Under the pieces are notes generated by a model, which saw nothing but the letters and a program-made list of their open reading frames with translations, made no database searches and was not told the origin of the DNA. Position numbers and translations under genes: made by a program. Source: Sulfurimonas sp. (GTDB lineage: Bacteria; Campylobacterota; Campylobacteria; Campylobacterales; Sulfurimonadaceae). Taken from it: 7,065 nt of DNA. The stretch is taken from positions 1-7,065 of the forward strand of contig NZ_JALOAN010000062.1 in the NCBI RefSeq assembly GCF_023228785.1, in the 5' to 3' direction. This document shows, piece after piece, positions 1-6,507 of the stretch (positions are counted from its first letter, which is position 1; each line of letters opens with the position of its first letter).

Positions 1-45
1 TATGAGATTTATCCTCAACTTAGTATCTTTTTCAGCGAAATTGTG

Positions 46-1953
46 TCAAAATACACTAAGTAATTTAGAGATAGAAGGTGGGTTTACACAGTTTATTTTA
101 CACTCTCGATCTTGGCTCTCTGCCATCTTCTTGTCATAATGGACTATCTTATTTCTTCCAGTTGTTTTTGCAACATATAGTGCAGTATCTGCAAACTTAA
201 TACACTTCCAGATAGTATCTCCATCTTTTGGAAACATTGATATACCTATACTTAGAGTTTTTTGTAAAGTCTCTCCAACTCCAACATCAAAGACTAGCTC
301 TCCAAATTTAGAGTGGATTTTTTTAGCTATCTCTTCGGTTCCCTCAACACTTGCATTATGCAACATCACTATAAACTCTTCTCCACCATACCTGATGGCT
401 AAGTCTGATTCACGGATGCTTTCTTGAAGCAGCTTACCTATGGCAATAATTACTCTATCGCCTACATCATGCCCATAAGTGTCATTTACTTTTTTGAAAA
501 AGTCAACATCTAGCATCATCACGGAGTAAGTCTCTTTTAATCTATTTGCTTGGTGCATGATTTGATCTATAAGCTCTTCTAAAAATCTTCTGTTATAAAG
601 TCCAGTCATACCATCTCTTAACGAAGTGTCTGTTAGTTTCTCCATAAGGATCTGACTCTCTATAACTGGTTTTGCAGCTTCAAAGTAGTGTTTTATACTA
701 CTTACACAGCTTTTAATTCTCTCAACTTCTGTTTCATCCTCTCCTATAAAAGAGACTGTTAGAGAGATATCGTTGTTGATAACAAAAGGAATACAAACAT
801 AGTTTTGTTTCTCTGATAAACATGCTTGACAAAGGTTTGGAAACTCTGTTGATACAGTTACGCTTTTAGTTCTGTTTGCACGACAAAGTTGTGCATCTTT
901 GTTGATTTTTTCTTGACAAATCAAAGCTTCTTCATCGGTTGCATAAAAGAGCTTTCGTTCATTTGCTCTGTTGTTTAACTCATAAAAAGCAAAACATTTT
1001 AAATTATACTTTAGTTTAAATATATCTATAATTCTATTATAGACTTCTGATTTATTTGCATCTAACTCTATTGTTTTTTTAAACTTATAAACATCAGAGA
1101 GTTCATTTATAATTGTATTAGCTTCATGAAGTGGATCTGATGAAGAGACACTTCCTTGAGGTATAAAAGTTCCAAGATTTAGTTTTATCTCTCCAAATGT
1201 TTTTTGCATCTTTGCAAAAAGAGTGTTTAATTGCTCAGTAATTTTCTTAGCATCCCCCCCTAAAGTTGTCTCAAACTTATGAGAGAAGTCTCCACTATAT
1301 GCTTTTTTAATACCGTTTTGCATAGTAGAGAAGAGTTGCATAAAAGGGGTTGCATAACGATTTAACATGACAAGAACTATGATTAAAAAAATTAGGTTGA
1401 TACCAAGAATCTTTAAGATGGTAATCATTCCACTTGCACGCATATCACTGATGTCAAATTCCATACTAATTACACCAAGGGTATCTCCTCTTTTAACATC
1501 ATGACAACTGAGGCAGTTTGTGTTTCCACCATCTACTGTGGCTTTATAGGGAATAGTAACTCTAAGTGTAGTTTCCTCTGCATTTTCTATGATTTTTTTA
1601 ATAGTCTCGCCAGTCTCTAAAACTTTGCTGTCGATTTCATCTCTAACGGTTTCTTCATTTGAGCCTTCTCCGTATTGTTGAATGACATTTTCGCTTCTAG
1701 CTAACCAAAGAGCTTTTACCTCTTTATTATTAGCAGAGATCTGATTCATAAAGTATTCTCTTTTATCCATAATATGGTTAACCATATGAGCGGTTAGACC
1801 ATCTTTTACTATGGTGGCAGTAAGTTTTGCTTTTTCTGTTGCACTCTTTATGCTGTAGTCTCTAAAATTCAGTGATACATTGATAATAGTTGCGGCTGTA
1901 AGTGCTAGTAGCATACCAGCTACAATAAAAAGAAGTTTTAGTTTTGTTTTCAT
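46..1953 (-). CDS. Membrane-bound diguanylate cyclase with periplasmic c-type haem sensor, HAMP, Cys-rich GAF-like and GGDEF domains
   Basis: This 635-residue protein should make c-di-GMP from two GTP in response to a periplasmic signal. A hydrophobic segment at about residues 7-28 and a second at about 178-197 enclose a periplasmic domain of about 150 residues. That domain carries one CXXCH motif (C147, C150, H151), the covalent attachment site for c-type haem. A HAMP-like linker follows (about 198-250), then a GAF-like region (about 290-430) with clustered cysteines C346, C357, C375, C378 and C387. The GGDEF domain (about 440-605) looks active: LDVDFFKKVND with D482 and D484, and GGEEF at 523-527. 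An RESD inhibitory I-site (514-517) lies five residues before GGEEF, so product feedback inhibition is expected. A short tail holds C618 and C622. The ATG at 1953 has no good Shine-Dalgarno but begins immediately before the first membrane segment. A seven-G tract falls in codons 232-234. The overall function is secure; the ligand is unknown. Confidence 0.93.
   Translation of the reverse strand: MKTKLKLLFIVAGMLLALTAATIINVSLNFRDYSIKSATEKAKLTATIVKDGLTAHMVNHIMDKREYFMNQISANNKEVKALWLARSENVIQQYGEGSNEETVRDEIDSKVLETGETIKKIIENAEETTLRVTIPYKATVDGGNTNCLSCHDVKRGDTLGVISMEFDISDMRASGMITILKILGINLIFLIIVLVMLNRYATPFMQLFSTMQNGIKKAYSGDFSHKFETTLGGDAKKITEQLNTLFAKMQKTFGEIKLNLGTFIPQGSVSSSDPLHEANTIINELSDVYKFKKTIELDANKSEVYNRIIDIFKLKYNLKCFAFYELNNRANERKLFYATDEEALICQEKINKDAQLCRANRTKSVTVSTEFPNLCQACLSEKQNYVCIPFVINNDISLTVSFIGEDETEVERIKSCVSSIKHYFEAAKPVIESQILMEKLTDTSLRDGMTGLYNRRFLEELIDQIMHQANRLKETYSVMMLDVDFFKKVNDTYGHDVGDRVIIAIGKLLQESIRESDLAIRYGGEEFIVMLHNASVEGTEEIAKKIHSKFGELVFDVGVGETLQKTLSIGISMFPKDGDTIWKCIKFADTALYVAKTTGRNKIVHYDKKMAESQDRECKINCVNPPSISKLLSVF
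1254..1260 (-). repeat. Homopolymeric tract of seven G inside the cyclase gene
   Basis: Read on the coding strand, TTA GGGGGGG AT GCT encodes L-G-G-D-A in the HAMP-like linker, just after the second membrane segment. G-runs of this length are rare in such A+T-rich DNA. Loss of one G leads to a TAA stop after ten codons counted from the first glycine codon, and gain of one G leads to TAA after four. Either slip would remove the cysteine-rich and GGDEF domains and leave only the membrane sensor. The tract is seen directly; variability is not shown by a single sequence. Confidence 0.9.
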
Positions 1954-1961
1954 GAAAGCAT

Positions 1962-1978
1962 CACTTTTAGCTAAATTT
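1962..1978. repeat. 17-base direct repeat, copy 1 (cyclase leader)
   Basis: The plus-strand sequence CACTTTTAGCTAAATTT occurs here and again at 2094-2110, in the same orientation and 132 bases apart. This copy ends 8 bases before the cyclase start codon. The flanks differ from those of the other copy beyond the 17 bases. Confidence 0.85.
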
Positions 1979-2001
1979 ATAATTTAACCTAGATAGTAAC
2001 C

Positions 2002-2029
2002 AAAAAAAAATAAATTTAAAGTGAAATTT
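2002..2029 (-). terminator. Possible weak intrinsic terminator after glmS
   Basis: On the minus strand an AAATTT / AAATTT stem with a six-base loop (2012-2029) is followed, after one base, by nine consecutive T (2002-2010). The T-run is good, but the stem has no G or C and would be unstable, so termination may be partial and the cyclase may be reached by readthrough. It lies about 50 bases past the glmS stop. Confidence 0.35.
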
Positions 2030-2079
2030 TCATAAACATATAATAAATGCTTATACTTAGTTATATAGCGTTAGTAATC

Positions 2080-3894
2080 TTATTCAACAGTAACACTTTT
2101 AGCTAAATTTCGTGGCATGTCAACATCATTTCCAAGTCTAATAGAGATCTCTAATGCTAGGAGTTGCACAACTACCATCATCTCAAAAAACTCTAACATA
2201 TAGTGAGAACACTTTCTTATCTCTATGAAATCATCTGCTTTGTCAAACTCTAATGAACTAATCGCACAAATAGTAGAGTCTCTTGCACTAAGTTCTTCTA
2301 CATTACTTCTTGATTTCTCATAAAGCATATGTTCTGGAAGGAGTGCTATTGTGAAAAGTTCAGGATCTGCAAGGGCAATGGGGCCATGTTTCATCTCTCC
2401 ACTAGGGTAACCCTCAGCATGAAGGTACGAGATCTCTTTTAATTTTAGAGCACCTTCGAGTGCAAGAGGGTAAAAAATATCTCTGCCTATAAAGAAAAAC
2501 CCGTGGCCATGCAAATATCTTTTAGAGAGTCTTTTTAATTTCTCATGCATATCATCGCTTACTTGAACAGAACTTGGGATCTCACGAAGGAGTGAAATAT
2601 GCTTTGTAAGCTCTTCTTTATCCATAGAATTTTTAAGTTTTGCAACATATAAACTTAGCATCCAAAATATTGTAACCTGTGTAGCAAAAGCTTTAGTAGA
2701 AGCCACGCCTTTTTCGATCCCAGCTCTTGTTAAGATACAAGCATCAGCTAGTCTTACCATTGATGAGTTATCAACATTACAGATTACAAGTGTTTTTAAA
2801 TTGGCTGCTTTTGCCATCTTTAGAGTCTCTAGCGTATCGGCAGTCTCTCCACTTTGAGAGATGACAACAAAGAGAGTATCTTTGCTCATTATTGGATCTC
2901 TATATCTAAACTCACTTGCTATCTCAACTGAGGTTCTAATTTTTGAGTATCTCTCAAAAAGGTAAGAGGCACTAATAGCAGAGTGGTAAGAAGTTCCACA
3001 AGCGCAGAGTTTTATCTCATTTATGCCATCAAACAAATTTTTGTCTAACTCATCGAAAATAATCTCACTGTCACTTAGTCTTCCCATCATTGTATCTGCA
3101 ATAACATGACTCTGCTCATAGATCTCTTTTTCCATAAAAAATCTAAAACCATCTTTTTGAGCTGAGAGTTTGTCCTCTGTTAGTTTTTTAAAGCTTGGTT
3201 TTCTTTCATTTAAATCTCTGTCAAATATGGCAATTGTGGAAGAGTTTACAAAACCAAAATCCCCATCTTCAAAGTAGTTTACCTCTTTAGCTTGACCAAT
3301 AAGTGGAGTATCTGAAGATGCAAAAAACTTCTCATCTTCATCGTTGATCCCAACAAGCATAGGAGAGCCATTTTTTGCAAAAAATATAGTGTCTGGTTGT
3401 GATTTTGTAGTAAGAAGAATTGCGTAAGCACCCTCTAACTCTTTTATAGTTTTTGAGAATGCATCAAAAGCACTCTTAGAGTTTTTTAGGTTTTTCTCAA
3501 ATTGATGGACTATTACTTCTGTATCTGTTTGGCTTAAAAATTTAACACCACTTGCAACTAACTCTTTTTTTAAGACGGCATAGTTTTCTATGATGCCATT
3601 GTGAACCACATAAGAACTCTCACCTAAATGTGGATGAGCGTTTAGTTCAGTTGGTTTTCCATGAGTAGCCCAACGAGTGTGACCGATCCCAACTGCAAAA
3701 CCATTAGTTACAAAGTCTTTTGTTTTTTCTTCTAAATTAACAAGTTTTCCGATGGCTTTATAGTTTGAAAATTCACCATTTTGAAGCACCGCGATCCCAG
3801 CTGAATCATAACCTCTATACTCTAACTCTTTTAGTCCATCTAATAAAATTTCTTTAGTATTTCTTTTTCCAATATAACCAACAATTCCGCACAT
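2080..3894 (-). CDS. glmS: Glutamine--fructose-6-phosphate aminotransferase (isomerizing)
   Basis: GlmS converts fructose-6-phosphate and glutamine to glucosamine-6-phosphate and glutamate, the first step toward UDP-GlcNAc for peptidoglycan and LPS, in the cytoplasm. The ATG at 3894 is chosen because it places the catalytic cysteine at position 2 (MCGIVGYIG), where Met removal exposes it as the N-terminal nucleophile. An AAGGA site lies 9 bases upstream. A TTG three codons earlier is in frame but would abut that site and bury the cysteine. The 604 residues match the family length. Visible motifs are GHTRWATHG (71-79), HNGIIENY (98-105) and D124 in the glutaminase domain. The first SIS domain has CGTSYHSA (299-306) and SQSGETADT (346-354); the second has EGALKLKEISY (480-490) and KHGPIAL. 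The C-terminus ends in the canonical MPRNLAKSVTVE. It starts 5 bases after the glnD stop, so co-transcription is very likely. That spacing leaves no room for a glmS ribozyme. Confidence 0.98.
   Translation of the reverse strand: MCGIVGYIGKRNTKEILLDGLKELEYRGYDSAGIAVLQNGEFSNYKAIGKLVNLEEKTKDFVTNGFAVGIGHTRWATHGKPTELNAHPHLGESSYVVHNGIIENYAVLKKELVASGVKFLSQTDTEVIVHQFEKNLKNSKSAFDAFSKTIKELEGAYAILLTTKSQPDTIFFAKNGSPMLVGINDEDEKFFASSDTPLIGQAKEVNYFEDGDFGFVNSSTIAIFDRDLNERKPSFKKLTEDKLSAQKDGFRFFMEKEIYEQSHVIADTMMGRLSDSEIIFDELDKNLFDGINEIKLCACGTSYHSAISASYLFERYSKIRTSVEIASEFRYRDPIMSKDTLFVVISQSGETADTLETLKMAKAANLKTLVICNVDNSSMVRLADACILTRAGIEKGVASTKAFATQVTIFWMLSLYVAKLKNSMDKEELTKHISLLREIPSSVQVSDDMHEKLKRLSKRYLHGHGFFFIGRDIFYPLALEGALKLKEISYLHAEGYPSGEMKHGPIALADPELFTIALLPEHMLYEKSRSNVEELSARDSTICAISSLEFDKADDFIEIRKCSHYMLEFFEMMVVVQLLALEISIRLGNDVDMPRNLAKSVTVE
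2094..2110. repeat. 17-base direct repeat, copy 2 (inside the glmS 3' end)
   Basis: This is the second copy of CACTTTTAGCTAAATTT. In the glmS reading it covers the codons for N-L-A-K-S and the first base of the next valine codon, near the C-terminus. This strongly conserved part of glmS is the region recognised by Tn7-type transposition proteins in other bacteria. Confidence 0.85.
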
Positions 3895-3899
3895 TCCAA

Positions 3900-6407
3900 T
3901 CAATCCTTACACAATAGTTCATAAATTTTTGCAACATTATGGCATATATCGTTTTGTTTTTCCATTAAGAAATTATCCCTAACTTTGTATTTAGTAGAGT
4001 GGATTTTTGCAGTTGCTATATTTATGCCTAGAGTCTCAAAGCACTCCATTATATAGGCTAAGAGACCTCTTTGATTTTTTGTATTGATGCAAAGCTCTGC
4101 GAAAGTGAGTGAATACTCACAATCAATGCTAATCTCATCTCTAGCAATATCGATCTCTTTCATCTTTATATGTCTGCTCATATCAAAAGCTTTGCTTAAA
4201 ATATTTTTAACATCAAGTAGTTCATCTCCATCAACATTTTTTATAAAATCTATTTTAAAGTATTTGACTCCATCAAAGAGCGTGACTATCTCCATAGATG
4301 CAACATCTAGATGGCTTAAACTTGCTAAAGCGAAGCCAAGGTTTATGGGTACTTTTCTATAAATTTCAATACTTAATGAAGTTTGTGTAGATATAAAGTA
4401 GTTGTGTTCTTTTGTTTCTTGTGCTTTTTTTGCAATCTCAATAATCTCTTTTGGGTTATGCATAAAGAAAAAGAGGTTTGATTCAACTCTAAGCAGTTTT
4501 GTTTGAAGTAGTTTTGGCAAGATTTTGAACTCTTCAAGATTTTTAACTCTCTTTTCTATAATGAGCCTCTTAGTTGCATCTGTTATTCTTTGGCTATTTT
4601 GTGAGACATCTAAGGTCATTAGGTATAAGTCATAAAGAAGTTTAGAGTTAAAAGAGTTGTAAGTAGAGTCTCCAACGCCATTTATATCTGCGTATGTAAG
4701 TATGTAAAGAAGTGTCAGATTCTTTGCATCTTTTATATTTGACATAAACTTATAAAGAATTTTTTCATTATGAATATTCTCTTTAAAAGCTACATTACTC
4801 ATGAGTATGTGGTGTTTAACAAGTTTTGAAGCTCTCTGTATTGAGCTAGTATCTAATTTTAATTTACTTGCAAAAGCGCTTATAAGTTTAGCACCAACTT
4901 CAGAGTGATCTTGTTTACGACCTTTTCCTGTGTCGTGAAGTAAAACTACCAGTTTTAAGATGAGTTTATCATTTGCATCTAAATCATCAAAGAGTTTTTT
5001 TATAAAAGGTTCTTTGATGTTTTCTAAAGACTCAACAGCTTTTAAAGAATGAATATCAACAGGATAATGATGGTAGCCATCAAACTGTGGGAGATGCAAG
5101 ACTTTTTTAAAACTAGAGAAGAGTTTGTGTAAGATGCCCGCATCATAAAAGAGGTTTAAAAAGCAGTACGAATGCTCTTTCTTAAGTAGTTCTTTTATAA
5201 GGAAATAGCTTTCTTTGGAGAGTGAATATGGTATTTTTGCGTATGTAATCACTCTTAAAAAAGATGCATCAAAATAGTAAAATCTGTCCTTAAGAGAGAT
5301 TATAAGCTTTAAAAGTTTGTTTATGTTTTGATTTTGAAGTTTATAAGAGGCGTATAGTTTGTTATCTAAGAGGTAGATACAAGATGTCAGTCTGCTATCT
5401 TTTAGTTTTTTAATATTTTTCAAATCCACTATATAAGGTCTTATCATTTTTTTTACAAAGATTTGAGTGAAGTTGTTTATCCGCCACTGTGCATGAAGAA
5501 CTTTTATTAGCATATTTTGTTCATCTTTAAAACCTAATATCTTCGCAACTTGTGGCATAAGTTCTAAGGCAAGTCTGTCTTCTTGTTTTTTAGCCACTAG
5601 ATGCAGGGCGCTTCTTATGCGAAACAAAAGCTCTAGTGCCATGCGATACTCTTTATACTCTTCATCTGAGAAAAGCTTGTCACTCAAATCTTTTAGTGTT
5701 GTAATGGAATAGATGCTACTTGCTATCCAAAAAAGAAGTTGAGAATCTCTTAAGCCTCCAGCACTTTGTTTTATATTTGGTTGCATTGATGGAGGATACT
5801 TAGCTCTTCTAATCTCTGCTTCACCGATTTTTGCAAGTATAAATTCTTTTGGCTTATAGAATTTTATCTTTGTTAGTTCTTTTTGAGTTGCCTGCCAAGT
5901 AAATGAAGATCCTGTAATAAATCGAGATTCCATAAGAGAAGTTCGAATGGTTATGTCCTCTTTTGAAGCTCTAAAGAGATCCTTTGTAGAGTGAACTCTA
6001 TGCCCAAGTTTTAACCCAGCATCTAGAGCTAAGTAGAAGAGTTTTTCTATGATTAGAGAGGTGTTGTAGCCTTCAACTTCTTCATAGACAATAAGCAAAT
6101 CTATATCGCTATGTACACACAACTGTTCTCTACCGTAACTACCAAGGGCTACAATGGCTATAGGGATAGAGCCCCTCATAGGAAGATAATTTGTAAAGAC
6201 TTGTCTTAGAACTGTTTTGTACATCAAAGAGATGATGGCGTCGAGTGCTTTTGTGTGTTTTACTAAAAAGTCTTTTCCACTACAAGATTTAAATATCTCT
6301 TTTAGAGATAATTTGTACTCTTCTATGTAGGTTTTAAAGAGCTTTGAGAGTTCAAAGTCTGAACCATTTTTTTCTATAAGGTCTTCTATGTGTAAAATCA
6401 AATCCAA
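3900..6407 (-). CDS. glnD: Bifunctional uridylyltransferase/uridylyl-removing enzyme for PII protein
   Basis: GlnD senses glutamine and adds UMP to, or removes it from, the PII signal protein, setting glutamine synthetase activity and nitrogen control. From the TTG at 6407 it has 835 residues, close to family size. In order there are a nucleotidyltransferase domain with GSYGR (89-93) and HSDIDLL (metal-binding D101, D103); the GlnD linker motif SAGGLRD (215-221); and an HD hydrolase domain with H453, LLHDTGKGR (H491, D492), the HH pair at 532-533 and D574. Two ACT domains follow, at about 680-750 (divergent) and 767-833 (containing RGLLAYI). Both catalytic halves look intact. I prefer the TTG at 6407 because AGGAG lies 5 bases before it and a TATAAT box at 6438-6443 would start transcription near 6431. 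A TTG at 6458 adds 17 residues but has no ribosome site. No Met codon lies near either. It is the first gene of a glnD-glmS unit, with 5 bases between the genes. Confidence 0.95.
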   Translation of the reverse strand: MDLILHIEDLIEKNGSDFELSKLFKTYIEEYKLSLKEIFKSCSGKDFLVKHTKALDAIISLMYKTVLRQVFTNYLPMRGSIPIAIVALGSYGREQLCVHSDIDLLIVYEEVEGYNTSLIIEKLFYLALDAGLKLGHRVHSTKDLFRASKEDITIRTSLMESRFITGSSFTWQATQKELTKIKFYKPKEFILAKIGEAEIRRAKYPPSMQPNIKQSAGGLRDSQLLFWIASSIYSITTLKDLSDKLFSDEEYKEYRMALELLFRIRSALHLVAKKQEDRLALELMPQVAKILGFKDEQNMLIKVLHAQWRINNFTQIFVKKMIRPYIVDLKNIKKLKDSRLTSCIYLLDNKLYASYKLQNQNINKLLKLIISLKDRFYYFDASFLRVITYAKIPYSLSKESYFLIKELLKKEHSYCFLNLFYDAGILHKLFSSFKKVLHLPQFDGYHHYPVDIHSLKAVESLENIKEPFIKKLFDDLDANDKLILKLVVLLHDTGKGRKQDHSEVGAKLISAFASKLKLDTSSIQRASKLVKHHILMSNVAFKENIHNEKILYKFMSNIKDAKNLTLLYILTYADINGVGDSTYNSFNSKLLYDLYLMTLDVSQNSQRITDATKRLIIEKRVKNLEEFKILPKLLQTKLLRVESNLFFFMHNPKEIIEIAKKAQETKEHNYFISTQTSLSIEIYRKVPINLGFALASLSHLDVASMEIVTLFDGVKYFKIDFIKNVDGDELLDVKNILSKAFDMSRHIKMKEIDIARDEISIDCEYSLTFAELCINTKNQRGLLAYIMECFETLGINIATAKIHSTKYKVRDNFLMEKQNDICHNVAKIYELLCKD
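3904..3908 (-). promoter_or_regulatory. glmS ribosome binding site, decides the start
   Basis: AAGGA on the minus strand lies 9 bases before the ATG at 3892-3894 and directly touches the alternative TTG at 3901-3903. The spacing therefore supports the ATG, in agreement with the need for Cys2. The site lies within the final codons of glnD. Confidence 0.8.
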
Positions 6408-6412
6408 AAAAG

Positions 6413-6417
6413 CTCCT
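6413..6417 (-). promoter_or_regulatory. Probable glnD ribosome binding site
   Basis: AGGAG on the minus strand stands 5 bases before the in-frame TTG at 6405-6407. No comparable site precedes the more distal TTG at 6456-6458. It is the main evidence for the shorter glnD start used here. Confidence 0.55.
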
Positions 6418-6437
6418 AAATCTTCATACTTTTTGTG

Positions 6438-6443
6438 ATTATA
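6438..6443 (-). promoter_or_regulatory. Candidate glnD-glmS promoter (-10 TATAAT)
   Basis: A perfect TATAAT on the minus strand predicts a transcript start near 6431, followed by AGGAG and the TTG at 6407. The region 17 bases upstream reads TATCAA and has no recognisable -35, which would be normal for Campylobacterota sigma-70 promoters. In A+T-rich DNA a lone TATAAT can arise by chance. Confidence 0.4.
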
Positions 6444-6461
6444 ATATAGTTCTCTCAAATT

Positions 6462-6470
6462 TGATATAAT
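6462..6470 (+). promoter_or_regulatory. Extended -10 promoter for the ABM-domain gene
   Basis: TGATATAAT fits the extended -10 consensus TGnTATAAT exactly, with no clear -35. Transcription would begin near 6477 and give a leader of about 30 bases. The short palindrome TAATC-GTCT-GATTA (6467-6480) overlaps the -10 box and start point and could bind a regulator, though it is short enough to be chance. The element lies back-to-back with the glnD promoter candidate. Confidence 0.6.
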
Positions 6471-6493
6471 CGTCTGATTAAAATTTAAGCATT

Positions 6494-6499
6494 GAAGGA
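6494..6499 (+). promoter_or_regulatory. Ribosome binding site of the ABM-domain gene
   Basis: GAAGGA lies 8 bases before the ATG at 6508, an optimal spacing that fixes the start of this gene. Confidence 0.8.
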
Positions 6500-6507
6500 A
6501 AACTAAT

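Larger units (their letters stand above)
1954..2079. other. Intergenic gap between glmS and the cyclase gene
   Basis: This 126-base, very A+T-rich gap separates the glmS stop from the cyclase start, both on the minus strand. It contains a run of nine T (minus strand) preceded by a weak A+T stem, which could end the glnD-glmS transcript. Close to the cyclase start there is a TATAAA element (1976-1981, minus strand) that could serve as a -10 box with a leader of about 16 bases, although there is no extended TG and no clear -35. One copy of a 17-base direct repeat shared with the glmS 3' end overlaps it. No gene or stable RNA is evident. Confidence 0.6.

Noticed and set aside
2..139. Plus-strand ATG frame of 45 codons at the left edge
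   Set aside because: It is almost entirely antisense to the 3' end of the cyclase gene, and its start context cannot be seen because it is at the window edge.
1950..1961. Three-codon frame ATG CTT TCA TGA overlapping the cyclase ATG, as a possible regulatory leader
   Set aside because: It has no ribosome site of its own and so short a frame is expected by chance.
2040..2079. Tn7-type insertion downstream of glmS
   Set aside because: The conserved glmS 3' end is an attTn7-like target, but I see no Tn7-like terminal sequence, transposition gene or target duplication in the following gap.
3895..3903. TTG start at 3901-3903 for glmS
   Set aside because: It would place three residues before the catalytic cysteine, which must be N-terminal after Met removal, and it directly abuts the AAGGA ribosome site.
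3895..3915. glmS ribozyme upstream of glmS
   Set aside because: The ribozyme is known from Firmicutes and needs an upstream leader; here glnD coding sequence ends 5 bases before glmS.
4084..4362. Plus-strand open frame of 92 codons antisense to glnD
   Set aside because: It lies wholly within the well-supported ACT-domain coding region of glnD, has serine- and leucine-rich low-complexity content typical of an antisense shadow, and has no convincing ribosome site.
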